Positions 9,453 through 17,857 of a stretch of 20,018 bases of DNA are shown here, in pieces (within the stretch, counting starts at the first letter, position 1; the number at the start of each line of letters is the position of its first letter). Made by a program: the position numbers and the translations under genes. Source of the DNA: an uncultured Lachnospiraceae bacterium (GTDB taxonomy: Bacteria > Bacillota_A > Clostridia > Lachnospirales > Lachnospiraceae); contig USJM01000012.1 of NCBI GenBank assembly GCA_900555005.1, positions 1-20,018 of the forward strand. The letters are read 5' to 3'. The notes under the pieces are model-generated. The model worked only from the letters and a program-made list of their open reading frames with translations, was not told the DNA's origin and did not search any database.

Positions 9453-10256
9453 ATGCCTGAGAAGACGGAGAGCGGGCAGTTTGCTGATCAATCAGAAACA
9501 GCCGGAAGGGATGACAGGGTCGGAAAGAGGATGACCAGAACCGGGTATGTATTCTGCGGAGGAGATCTATCGGATGTGCTCCTTTTGCCGGTTCTGAGGC
9601 TTATTTCCCGGGAGACAAGAGATTCTGTAAGGAAACCATATATCATTGCGGCAGACAGAGGACTGGTGTGCCTCGACCGCCGGGGCGTGGAACCTGACCT
9701 TGTCGTCGGTGACTTCGATTCCGCTCCCTCAGGGTTTATCGATGATTATCGAACCAGACATCCGAAGGCAGAAATCCGCTCTTACAACCCGGAGAAGGAT
9801 TTTACGGATTCCGAGATTGCCGCACGGGCGGCAGTGGATGCCGGCTGCAGCCGGGTCGTGATGATCGGAGCAACCGGAAGCCGCCTTGACCATGTCCTCG
9901 GCAACCTGCAGGTTCTGGCTTATCTGATGGATGCAGGCGTCCGTGGGGAGATCGTGGATCCCTGCAACCGGATCACGCTTCATGGAGGAGCGCAGGGCGG
10001 CCAGTTTTCGATCCGGAAGGAAGAACAGTGGGGGAAGTATGTCTCCCTGTTCGCCTTCGGCGGGGATGTCGAGGGGCTGACACTCCATGGCTTTCATTAT
10101 AATGTGAACAATTTCCGGCTTTCCTCTGTTGGGAGCAGGGCTGTTTCCAACGAGATCGATGCGGACGCAGCCATTATCTCCTTCAGGAAGGGGAAACTGC
10201 TGGTGATCGAGTCCAGGGATACACCGGTGGACCGGGCAGAACTTCCCGGCTGCTGA
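9453..10256 (+). CDS. thiN: Thiamine pyrophosphokinase
   Basis: Transfers pyrophosphate from ATP to thiamine to give thiamine diphosphate. Visible motifs are ADRGL, PDLVVGDFDS, DFTDSEIAARAA and GATGSRLDHVLGNL, followed by the C-terminal beta domain with SNEIDADAAIISFRKG. The ATG at 9453 has AAGAGG six bases upstream and gives 267 residues. The first 26 residues are hydrophilic and lie outside the fold. An in-frame ATG at 9531 would start directly at MTRTGYVFCGGDL (241 residues, closer to the usual family size) with a tighter, poorer ribosome site. I cannot decide between the two starts. It is the last gene of the operon, 10 bases before a strong terminator stem. Confidence 0.93.
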   Translation: MPEKTESGQFADQSETAGRDDRVGKRMTRTGYVFCGGDLSDVLLLPVLRLISRETRDSVRKPYIIAADRGLVCLDRRGVEPDLVVGDFDSAPSGFIDDYRTRHPKAEIRSYNPEKDFTDSEIAARAAVDAGCSRVVMIGATGSRLDHVLGNLQVLAYLMDAGVRGEIVDPCNRITLHGGAQGGQFSIRKEEQWGKYVSLFAFGGDVEGLTLHGFHYNVNNFRLSSVGSRAVSNEIDADAAIISFRKGKLLVIESRDTPVDRAELPGC

Positions 10257-10265
10257 CTGAAGAGA

Positions 10266-10309
10266 CCGCCGCTTTCATGATATATTTCATGAAGGCGGCG
10301 GCCTTTTTT
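10266..10309 (+). terminator. Rho-independent terminator after thiN
   Basis: A 15-base left arm (10266-10280) pairs with 10287-10301 around a six-base AT loop. One position is a G-T wobble; the rest is perfect, with a GC-rich base. A T-run follows at 10304-10309. This ends the long def-thiN transcript. Confidence 0.93.
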
Positions 10310-10310
10310 A

Positions 10311-10499
10311 TTACATATGTCATGTATCTCTGATGACAGACTTCACTGGAAGGCGCTTTGAAAGCGGATTATGATCATAACAGAACCAGAAGTCAGAGTC
10401 CGCCTTGTGAAAAGAGGACGATGAACGGATGGAATCACCGATCAATCATGGATGGGAAAGAGCCGAAGGAAAGGCTGGATGAGAGGGGCAGGAAAAGCG
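10311..10499 (+). promoter_or_regulatory. Leader of the exporter/two-component operon with clustered dyads
   Basis: This gap between the thiN terminator and the ABC ATPase start has no plausible gene. It holds three short inverted repeats: TACAT-N5-ATGTA at 10312-10326, CGCTTT-G-AAAGCG at 10354-10366 and the perfect 12-base palindrome TTATGATCATAA at 10369-10380. Such symmetry upstream of a cassette that encodes its own LuxR-type regulator is where a dimeric regulator would be expected to bind. I could not place a convincing -35/-10 pair; TATGAT at 10370 resembles a -10 but has no good -35. Binding is inference. Confidence 0.4.
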
Positions 10500-11441
10500 A
10501 TGCGTGAGACTTCTGTACAGGTCCATTCACTGGTGAAACGCTATGGCGAGTTCGTAGCGGTGGATCATTTTTCACTGGATGTCGGAAAGGGGGAGATTCT
10601 GGGCCTTCTCGGGCCGAACGGAAGCGGCAAGACGACAACCATCAACTGCATTCTGTCGCTTCTGAGTTATGACAGAGGCAGCATCACCATCTTCGGTGAA
10701 GATATGACCCCTGAGCGATATGACATCAAACAGCGTATCGGGGTTGTTCCGCAGAATGTGGCAGTGATGGACAGTCTGACTGTGGAGGAGAACATTGATT
10801 TTTTCTGCGGGCTTTATGTGAAGAACCGCAGCAGCCGCAGAACCTGTGTCAGCGACGCGCTGGCATTCACAGGGCTTACCGACTACCGGAAACAGAAACC
10901 GAAGAAACTGTCAGGCGGCCTTCTCCGGAGACTGAACATTGCATGCGGCATCGCACACAAGCCGGAACTGATTTTCTTTGACGAGCCGACGGTCGCGGTC
11001 GACCCGCAGAGCCGGAATGCCATCCTGGAGGGAATCCGGAAGATGAATCAGAATGGCTCTACCATTGTCTATACTTCACACTATATGGAGGAGGTTGAGG
11101 AACTCTGCACAAGGATTGTGATTATGGATCATGGGAAAGGGGTGGCAGAGGGAACTGCTGCATCGCTCAAGGCGGGACTGCGGAACAGGGAAACAATCAG
11201 AATCCATATGCCGGTACGGCAGGAAGAAGTGCTGCGTGCGGTCCGTGAAGTGAATCATGTTTACCATGTGCAGGCTGAGGATGAAGATATCGTGATCCGA
11301 TGTGACGGCGGCGAGCACAATCTTGTTCATATCCTGAATGTTCTGGAGGAGAAGAATGCCGTCTTCGGAAGAGTTACAACAGAGCTTCCGACCCTGAACG
11401 ATGTCTTCCTGGAAATCACCGGAAAGGAGCTGAGAGAATGA
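10500..11441 (+). CDS. ABC-2 type exporter ATPase (LnrL/YvfR-like)
   Basis: Nucleotide-binding subunit for the two permeases encoded downstream. The 313-residue protein has Walker A GPNGSGKTT (38-46), the Q-loop VPQNVAV, the signature LSGGLLRR, Walker B LIFFDEP followed by TVAVDPQSR, and the H-loop TSHYMEE. A C-terminal extension of about 90 residues is typical of DrrA/Lnr-type exporters. The second signature part (LLRR) differs from the common MKRR/MQRR. I chose ATG 10500 (MRETSVQVHSLVKRYG) because AGGA lies seven bases upstream and the family starts there; the in-frame ATG at 10452 adds 16 basic residues. The frame is intact. The gene overlaps the first permease by four bases. Substrate unknown; drugs or lipopeptides are the likely class. 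Confidence 0.93.
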   Translation: MRETSVQVHSLVKRYGEFVAVDHFSLDVGKGEILGLLGPNGSGKTTTINCILSLLSYDRGSITIFGEDMTPERYDIKQRIGVVPQNVAVMDSLTVEENIDFFCGLYVKNRSSRRTCVSDALAFTGLTDYRKQKPKKLSGGLLRRLNIACGIAHKPELIFFDEPTVAVDPQSRNAILEGIRKMNQNGSTIVYTSHYMEEVEELCTRIVIMDHGKGVAEGTAASLKAGLRNRETIRIHMPVRQEEVLRAVREVNHVYHVQAEDEDIVIRCDGGEHNLVHILNVLEEKNAVFGRVTTELPTLNDVFLEITGKELRE

Positions 11442-12615
11442 TGTTTTTTCACATATTCTGCTATCAGCTGAAGAATCTCTTCCGGAAAAAGTTCATCATC
11501 GGCTGGAATCTGCTCTTTCCGCTTGTGCTGGCGACGGCATTCTACATTGGCTTCGGTCATATGGTGTCCGAAGATCCGAACTCCTTTCAGACGATCGCAG
11601 CAGGGTATGCCGAAATTCGGTCTGTGCCAGGCCCCTTGGAAGAAGGGACAGGCAGCGGGAATGCAGAGATCTTCCTGAAGGTTCTGGGACAGCTTCAGAC
11701 AGAAGACGGAGAAAATATGATCGGCTTGACCCGGTATGACTCAGAGAAGGAGGCACCAGAGGCGCTGCTTGACGGCCAAATCGAGGGGTACTATCTGAAT
11801 GAAGGCGGAGAACTATCCCTCCACATCAGGGAGGAAGGAGTGAACAGCACCATTCTGTCGCAGATCTGAAACAATACCGCTCCGTGTGTACCATGGAGAA
11901 GCGGATTGCGGAGAACCATCCCTCCAGGCTGCTGCAGACGATAGCAGACCTTTCCGTAAACCGGGAGTATCTGGAAGAATATACTCCCGGCAGGCAGATC
12001 TCACCGTATCTGCAGTTTTTCTTTGCGCTCCTGGCGATGTCCTCTATGTATGCGTCCTGGATTGCGACCGCGATGATGGAGTCGATGTGTGCGAATCTGT
12101 CAGAGTGCGGGAAACGGTTTGAGAGCTCGGGAGCGGGAAAGTTCCCTTCCATTCTGGCCGGAGCGCTCGCGGGCACAATCTTTCAGACCGTCAGCAATGC
12201 CATCACTGTCTTGTACATCGAGTATGTTCTCCGTATCAGCTTCCAGGCACCTTTTCCTGAAATCATGATGATCATGGGGCTGGGGAGCGCTGTGGGTATC
12301 GGATTCGGGATTCTGTTCGGGACGCTGTTTCAAAGAGAAGCACTCAGGGTCGTCATTCCGCTGGCCTTTTCCATGGTCAGTTCCTTCTTGTCCGGCCTGA
12401 TGGTGGGACAGATGAAGCAGCTGGTCGAGAATGCAGTTCCGGTTCTGAACCGGATCAATCCGGCGGCGGTCTTCACGGACAGTCTTTACGTACTGGCAAG
12501 CTACGGAAAAAACCGGCAGTACTGGCTGGATGTCCTGTCTATGGCGGGAATGGTGATCGTGACCCTGTCGATCAGCGCAGTGATTCTGAGGAGAAGACAA
12601 TATGCCAGTATTTAA
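11438..12615 (+). CDS. ABC-2 family permease 1 (LnrM-like), one frameshift
   Basis: Membrane subunit of the exporter. It has an N-terminal cytoplasmic stretch, a first membrane helix at about residues 20-40 (IIGWNLLFPLVLATAFYIGF), a large external loop of about 150 residues, then about five helices ending in RRRQYASI. This layout fits the ABC2_membrane_3 group. One C is missing at 11866 (CC read as C). Restoring it changes SQI-stop into SQILKQYRSVCTMEKR. The corrected length is 392 residues, identical to the length of the second permease. The end overlaps the next start by 14 bases. Function assigned from topology and operon, not from a specific motif. Confidence 0.87.
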
Positions 12616-13780
12616 AGCTGTTTTGAAATCGGTGAAAGCCTACTGGATGACCTTCCTGATCTATTTTCTGGTGTTTGTGTCCTTCGCACCGATGCAGGCA
12701 GAGAGTCTGGCAGAACGCAATGAGAAGGTATTTCAGGAAGAAAAGCTGGCTGTGACAGTCATTGACCAGGATGATTCCTTGCTCAGCAGAAGCCTGGCTG
12801 ATGAGCTGGAGAAGACACAGCAGGTTACCCGGATCCGGGGATCTGTATCCGAAAACGAGATCCGCAGACTGAAGGATGATTTGAATTTCGGGATCAGGGA
12901 CTATGTCCTGATTCTTCCGGACGGTCTTGGACAGGCGCTGGAGGAAGGACGTACGGATATCCGGCCACGTTTCATGCAAGGAGGAAGCAGCGCAGCAGGG
13001 CAGCTGATGACGACCAGAATCGATCAGTATCTGAATCATCTTGCTGTTTATCTGCAAAGCAGCTATAAGATGGAGGATGCGCTGAAGGATACCGCAGCGG
13101 ATCTTACGTCGGCGGACGAAAGCCGTGTGATTCTGGAACGGCAGGAGGTCAGGCTGACCAGAGCTTCCATTCTCTTCGGTTTCAACGGATACTCGCTGAG
13201 CATGATGCTGTGTATTTTCGTCGGCTGTCTGGCGCTGAAGTTCAGACAGAAGGATCTGGCGTCCAGAATCCGTGTCTCCGGACTATCTTTCTGGAAGCGC
13301 AATGGCGGTTTTTTCGGAGCGATTACAGTCATTGGTATTCTGACAGCCCTCCTGATGATCGCTGTGGTTCTTCTGGATGCCTTCCTCCACGGGCAGCATG
13401 ACGTTCCAGGCCTGCCGCTCTACATCCTCAATACACTGGCTCTGATGTGTGTCGGTCTGGGGCTTGGATACCTGCTCAGCTCGATCGCCCAGAATGACGG
13501 AGCTGTCAACATGCTGGCCAATATGGCAGTCCTCTCCATGTGTTTCATCTGCGGAGTCTTTGTGGATATTCGCTTTCTGTCCCCGGCGGTCATAAAAGCT
13601 GCCCACTTCCTGCCGCTCTACTGGTATAATACAGGAGTGAAAATGATAGCGGAGCATTCTGCTGACGGAAGGGTGGGAGCATCGTTTATCATGCAACTGG
13701 TGATACAGCTTGCTTTTTCGGCAGTCTTCTTTGCCGGAGGACTGATGATCTCAAAGATGAGGGAACGGAATAATGGCTGA
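12602..13780 (+). CDS. ABC-2 family permease 2 (LnrN-like)
   Basis: Second membrane subunit, 392 residues, frame intact. Topology: one N-terminal helix (about 14-32), an external loop of about 165 residues, then five C-terminal helices beginning near SILFGFNGYSLSMMLCIFVG, with conserved-type segments SGLSFWKRNGGFF and LPLYWYNTGVKMI. The topology mirrors permease 1, so the two probably form a heterodimer with the ATPase. The start ATG lies inside the end of permease 1 and the stop overlaps the kinase start by eight bases. The exported substrate cannot be read from sequence. Confidence 0.9.
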   Translation: MPVFKAVLKSVKAYWMTFLIYFLVFVSFAPMQAESLAERNEKVFQEEKLAVTVIDQDDSLLSRSLADELEKTQQVTRIRGSVSENEIRRLKDDLNFGIRDYVLILPDGLGQALEEGRTDIRPRFMQGGSSAAGQLMTTRIDQYLNHLAVYLQSSYKMEDALKDTAADLTSADESRVILERQEVRLTRASILFGFNGYSLSMMLCIFVGCLALKFRQKDLASRIRVSGLSFWKRNGGFFGAITVIGILTALLMIAVVLLDAFLHGQHDVPGLPLYILNTLALMCVGLGLGYLLSSIAQNDGAVNMLANMAVLSMCFICGVFVDIRFLSPAVIKAAHFLPLYWYNTGVKMIAEHSADGRVGASFIMQLVIQLAFSAVFFAGGLMISKMRERNNG

Positions 13781-14810
13781 TGCTGCAATCAGAAGCTTTG
13801 CGGCTTTGGAACTGATGGTTCTGATCAACGCAGAGGAGATCACTGCACGGAGTGTAGCGGTCTCTCTCTGCGTTTTCCTGTTTGCAGAATTCAGCGCCCT
13901 CGCGGCCCGGAAGAAAAGATGGCTGTCTGATTTGTTCCTGGCAGTTTCGTTTGGGGTGACGCTTTCTGCCATCACAGTGGCAGGAATGAGAGGGATCGGC
14001 CTGGTCATGTTTGCTGCAGTTCTGTATTCGACCGTTTTTCTCGTCTTTTTAAGCAGGAAGGTGTCGGCGCTGCAGGATCGCCTGCACCAGACCTGTGATG
14101 ACGGGAAGGAGCTGGAAAGACTTCTCAGAACCCAGAACCGGTATCTGATCCATGAACAGGATACTCAGGTTCGGCTGGCGACAATGTCGGAACGAAACCG
14201 GATCGCCCGGGAGATTCACGATAAAGTAGGGCATCTTCTTTCCCGTGCGATTCTTTACCTGGGCGCTGTCAGAACCGTAAACAAGGATGAGACGATGGAC
14301 AGACAGCTCTCCATTCTGTCGGATACACTCGATGAAGCGATGCAGAAGATGCGGCAGTCCGTCCATGACCTGCACGACGAGTCCATTGATCTGGGCGGGA
14401 ATCTGGACCATATTTTATCGGAACTCAGGAATTTTTCCGTCGAGCGGGATCTGGATCTGGATCGTGACATTCCGCGTGCATGCAAGCTTGCGATTCTGGG
14501 AATCGCAGAAGAGGCTGTCACCAATATCATCAGACATTCCAGCGGAACCCGAGTGCAGGTCATCCTGCATGAAAACCGTGATTTCTGCACTCTTTCCATC
14601 TCAGACAACGGGTCAGTATCCGAAGAGACCAGACGGAGAGTCCGGGACGGGCAGACGGATGGCATCGGTCTCTCCAATATACGGGAACGGGCAAGGAGCT
14701 GCGGCGGGGATGCTTACTTCTATATGGATGATGGGTTTACGGTGTACGCCAGACTCCCGCTGAGAGGATGTTTGAATGATGGAAGAAAAGAAAAAGGTTC
14801 TGATCATTGA
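13773..14810 (+). CDS. DesK/NarL-type sensor histidine kinase
   Basis: Membrane sensor kinase of the HisKA_3 class, 345 residues. Three to four N-terminal membrane helices (about 8-18, 27-44, 51-70, 72-92) have almost no external domain, so it is an intramembrane-sensing type. A coiled linker (about 93-135) leads to the phosphoacceptor motif ERNRIAREIHDKVGH with His149, then to an HATPase_c domain with EEAVTNIIRHS (N box), DNG (G1) and GIGLSNIRERA (G2). It most likely senses the exporter substrate or membrane stress and signals to the regulator encoded next, whose start it overlaps by 35 bases. Confidence 0.93.
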   Translation: MADAAIRSFAALELMVLINAEEITARSVAVSLCVFLFAEFSALAARKKRWLSDLFLAVSFGVTLSAITVAGMRGIGLVMFAAVLYSTVFLVFLSRKVSALQDRLHQTCDDGKELERLLRTQNRYLIHEQDTQVRLATMSERNRIAREIHDKVGHLLSRAILYLGAVRTVNKDETMDRQLSILSDTLDEAMQKMRQSVHDLHDESIDLGGNLDHILSELRNFSVERDLDLDRDIPRACKLAILGIAEEAVTNIIRHSSGTRVQVILHENRDFCTLSISDNGSVSEETRRRVRDGQTDGIGLSNIRERARSCGGDAYFYMDDGFTVYARLPLRGCLNDGRKEKGSDH

Positions 14811-15417
14811 TGACGATGACCTGATTACCATGTCTCTAGAGATGATTCTTTCAGCAGACCCGGAATTTGAGGTTGTCGGAATAGGGCGCTGCGGTGCGGA
14901 CGCTGTCCGTTTGTATGGAGAATGCTCTCCGGATATTCTGTTATCTGATATCCGTATGCCTGACATGTCAGGGCTGGACGCGGCGGAAAAGATCCTGTCA
15001 CGAGATCCGAAAGCTGTCATTCTTTTTCTCACGACCTTTTCAGATGACGAGTATATTGTGAAAGCGCTGCAGCTTGGCGTGAAAGGCTATCTGCTCAAGC
15101 AGGATTACCGGTCCCTGACACAGTCTCTCAGGGCAGCATTGAATGGACAGTCTGTTTTCGGAGGAGCCGTGGTGGACAGACTGCCGGTGCTTATGAGGGA
15201 GGAACGGAATCCTTTTGACTACCGGTCAAGAGGAATCACGGACAGGGAATATGCTCTGATTCAGCTTGTTGCCGAGGGAGATTCCAACAGAGAAATCGCT
15301 GACAGACTGTTCCTGTCGGAAGGAACAGTACGGAACTATCTGTCGCAGATTCTGGAAAAATTGAATCTGAGAGACCGGACGCAGCTGGCAATCTTTTACC
15401 TGAAACACAGCAGGTAA
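14776..15417 (+). CDS. LuxR/NarL-family response regulator
   Basis: 213-residue DNA-binding response regulator. In the receiver domain, the acidic cluster IIDDDD lies at 10-15, the phosphoacceptor is Asp58 in LLSDIRMPDMSG, the switch Thr is in LFLTTFSDD, and Lys108 is in GYLLKQD. The C-terminal LuxR helix-turn-helix (about 153-213) shows GITDREYALIQLVAEG, SNREIADRLFLSEGTVRNYLSQI and LNLRDRTQLAIFYLK. It starts inside the kinase gene, so the pair is translationally coupled. The likely target is its own operon's upstream region at 10312-10380, by analogy with LnrK and YvfU; this is inference. Confidence 0.94.
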   Translation: MMEEKKKVLIIDDDDLITMSLEMILSADPEFEVVGIGRCGADAVRLYGECSPDILLSDIRMPDMSGLDAAEKILSRDPKAVILFLTTFSDDEYIVKALQLGVKGYLLKQDYRSLTQSLRAALNGQSVFGGAVVDRLPVLMREERNPFDYRSRGITDREYALIQLVAEGDSNREIADRLFLSEGTVRNYLSQILEKLNLRDRTQLAIFYLKHSR

Positions 15418-15647
15418 TGCGGATCCGATGGTTGCTTTGTCACATGGAGGTGCAAAAAGGTCTGCCGGAAAAGGAAAGCAGCGGCGCCCGGTATCCCTTT
15501 TCTGTCAAAGAGAGCCTCCAGAGCACTGCGGCTCATACCGACAGTGATGCCTCCTGGGGGCTCCGTCCAGATCCAGATCGTTTTTACCGATGGAAAGCGA
15601 AGTAACCCATGCATTTTCAGGGAATACAGACCATTTTTTCGGGACAG
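15418..15647. other. Gene-free stretch between response regulator and ychF promoter
   Basis: About 230 bases with short open frames on both strands (15417-15605 plus, 15396-15614 minus). None has a ribosome site or a recognisable product. One plus-strand reading, about 15500-15645, is open and contains PPGGSVQIQIVFTDGK, but it lacks a start and resembles nothing I know. I see no clear terminator for the upstream operon. It could be a gene remnant or simply spacer. Confidence 0.4.
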
Positions 15648-15676
15648 TTGAGGAAATGAGGGCTGTCTGCTATAAT
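15648..15676 (+). promoter_or_regulatory. Housekeeping sigma-factor promoter for ychF
   Basis: The -35 is TTGAGG (15648-15653) and the -10 is TATAAT (15671-15676), separated by exactly 17 bases. A TGC just before the -10 forms an extended -10. This is the best promoter in the window and lies about 95 bases upstream of the ychF start. Confidence 0.82.
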
Positions 15677-15709
15677 GATAAACCGCATTATAAGGTGAAT
15701 GCAGGAGTA

Positions 15710-15747
15710 AAAGGTCATCCCTCAGGGTTTTCCGGAGTCTGACCTTT
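15710..15747 (+). promoter_or_regulatory. Hairpin in the ychF 5' leader
   Basis: AAAGGTCA at 15710-15717 pairs perfectly with TGACCTTT at 15740-15747. The 22-base loop contains CCCTCAGGG, which can fold itself. It lies between the promoter and the ribosome site AGAAGGAGAG, so it would be in the leader RNA. No long T-run follows, so it is not a standard terminator. A regulatory role is unproven. Confidence 0.45.
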
Positions 15748-15771
15748 ATCAGAAGGAGAGATCAAAAAGCC

Positions 15772-16868
15772 ATGAAATTAGGAATCGTCGGACTTCCGAA
15801 TGTTGGAAAGAGTACCCTGTTTAATTCCCTGACGAAAGCCGGGGCGGAGGCTGCAAACTATCCGTTCTGCACGATCGACCCGAATGTCGGGGTTGTTGCG
15901 GTTCCGGACAAGCGTCTGAAGCTGCTTGGAGACCTGTACCATACGCAGAAGATCACACCTGCGGTCATTGAGTTTGTCGACATTGCGGGACTCGTAAAAG
16001 GCGCGTCGAAGGGGGAGGGACTCGGCAATCAGTTCCTTGCGAACATCCGCGAGTGCGATGCGATTGTCCATGTCGTGCGCTGCTTTGAAGATCCGAATGT
16101 CATCCATGTGGACGGCAGCGTCGATCCGGTCCGGGATATTGAAACCATCAACCTGGAGCTCATCTTCGCAGATCTGGAAGTTCTTGAGAAGCGGATGAAC
16201 AAGGTCGGGCGCGCAGCGAGGAATGATAAGGATCAGGCATCAGAGTTTGATCTGCTGAAGCGTCTGAAGGCCCATCTGGAGGACGGAAAGCCTGCGATCT
16301 CTTTTGAAACCTCGGATGAGAAAGAGCAGGAATGGATTTCAGAGTATGATCTTCTGACAGCGAAGCCGGTGATCTTGCGGCGAATGTCGCGGAGGATGAC
16401 GCGCCGGATGACGGAGCACAGAATCCGTATGTCGCCGCTGTCCGTGAGTATGCAAAAAAGTCCGGTTCTGAGGTCTTCGTCGTCTGCGCAAAGATCGAGG
16501 AGGAGATCTCTGAGCTGGAAGATGACGAGAAGCAGGCTTTTCTGGAGGATCTTGGCCTGAAGGAGTCTGGACTTGACAAACTGATTGCAGCCAGCTACAG
16601 CCTGCTGGGACTCATGAGTTTCCTCACGGCAGGGGAGAAGGAAGTCCGCGCCTGGACGATCAAAAAAGGAACAAAGGCCCCGCAGGCGGCGGGAAAGATT
16701 CACACCGACTTTGAGCGAGGCTTTATCAAAGCGGAGGTTGTGAACTACAAGGATCTTCTGGCCTGCGGCTCTCTTACGGCAGCCAGGGAGAAGGGAATTG
16801 TCAGAATGGAAGGGAAGGACTATGTCGTCCAGGACGGGGATGTCATTCTGTTCAGATTCAATGTATAA
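15772..16868 (+). CDS. ychF: Redox-regulated ATPase/GTPase YchF (OLA1 family), one frameshift
   Basis: Obg-related P-loop NTPase that prefers ATP and associates with ribosomes. The N-terminus [21 protein letters not shown] carries the G1 motif. [34 protein letters not shown] (G3) and the coiled helical insertion follow, then the C-terminal TGS-like domain with [28 protein letters not shown] and [11 protein letters not shown], and the end [13 protein letters not shown] is missing at 16375-16376 (TTT read as TT), which breaks AKPVIFAANVAED. The corrected length is 365 residues, exactly the family size. The ribosome site AGAAGGAGAG is well placed. It has its own promoter and is followed almost directly by lgt. 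Confidence 0.96.
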
Positions 16869-16871
16869 GAT

Positions 16872-17755
16872 ATGATGCATGACGATATTGCATTTCCCCA
16901 TCTTGGATTTATCTGAACCATGTGATCAAGACGATTACGCTTCCGGGCGGATTCACAGTTGCGATGTACGGGATCACGATGGCGGTCAGTATGCTGGCAG
17001 GGCTCTGCCTTGCCATGCGGGTGGCGAAGAAGACGGGACAAAATCCTGACGAATATCTGAACTTTGCGCTGATCGGGATTGTGACAGCGCTCCTGGGTGC
17101 ACGGATTTACTATGTGGCCTTTACCTGGGATTATTACAGCAGACATCCGCTGGAAATTCTGAACTTCAGGGGTGGGGGACTTGCGCTGTACGGCTCCGTG
17201 ATCGCGGGTGTGGTGACAATCATCGTGTATGCAAGGGTCAGAAAGCTCAGTCTTCCGCTTATGCTGGATACGGCAAGTACCGGCATGGTTCTGGGGCAGA
17301 TCATCGGGAGATGGGGAAATTTCTTTAACAGGGAAGCATTTGGCCAGTATTCGGACGGCCTTTTAGCAATGCGTCTTCCAGTAGATGCCGTCCGGGCAGA
17401 CGAGATTACAGAGCTGATGAAGCAGCATGAATATACGGTCAACGGGGTGACTTATATTCAGGTTCATCCGACCTTTCTCTATGAATCACTCTGGAATATC
17501 GGGGTTCTCACAGTTCTTCTGCTGGTTACGTACTCCGGAAAGAAACGGTTTCGTGGAGAAATTTTTCTGCTGTATCTGCTCCTTTACAGCGCGGGACGCG
17601 CGTGGATCGAGGGGCTTCGCACGGACCAGCTTCGATTTGCGCATACATCCATCGCTGTTTCGCAGCTTTTGGCCTGTATTCTGGTGATCGTCTCAGGCGT
17701 CAGCCTGATTGTGCTCTCCAGGAGGAAAAAGGGCAGCCGGAGCAGGAAATCATGA
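16872..17755 (+). CDS. lgt: Prolipoprotein diacylglyceryl transferase, one frameshift hiding the start
   Basis: Transfers diacylglycerol from phosphatidylglycerol to the lipobox cysteine of prolipoproteins, in the membrane. The usual Lachnospiraceae N-terminus is present from ATG 16872/16875 as MHDDIAFPHLG, but the frame meets TGA at 16914. One T missing at 16908-16910 (TTTT read as TTT) explains it, and the corrected reading continues as GFYLNHVIKTITLPGGF. A naive start would be GTG 16922, which would lack this N-terminus. The Lgt signature GRWGNFFNREAFG, about seven membrane helices and VHPTFLYES are present. The corrected length is 294 residues from the first ATG. The gap to ychF is three bases; no ribosome site is obvious, which suggests coupling. 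Confidence 0.94.
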
Positions 17756-17857
17756 TGAGGGAAGAAGAAGTCTGCCGGGCACCCGGAGGATCCGGTAAGG
17801 ACAGACTGAACGAAGATAACAATGTTGGAACAGGAAAGCAGGCAGTGAGGAATTGCT

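Noticed and set aside
10370..10375. TATGAT as -10 of the exporter operon
   Set aside because: The hexamer 17 bases upstream (TGGAAG) is a poor -35, there is no extended -10, and the match overlaps a palindrome that explains it equally well.
15396..15614. 72-residue minus-strand frame after the response regulator
   Set aside because: No ribosome site, overlap with the regulator 3' end, and no recognisable domain.
15677..15771. T-box or metabolite riboswitch before ychF
   Set aside because: No T-box consensus and no known riboswitch core seen; only a simple hairpin.
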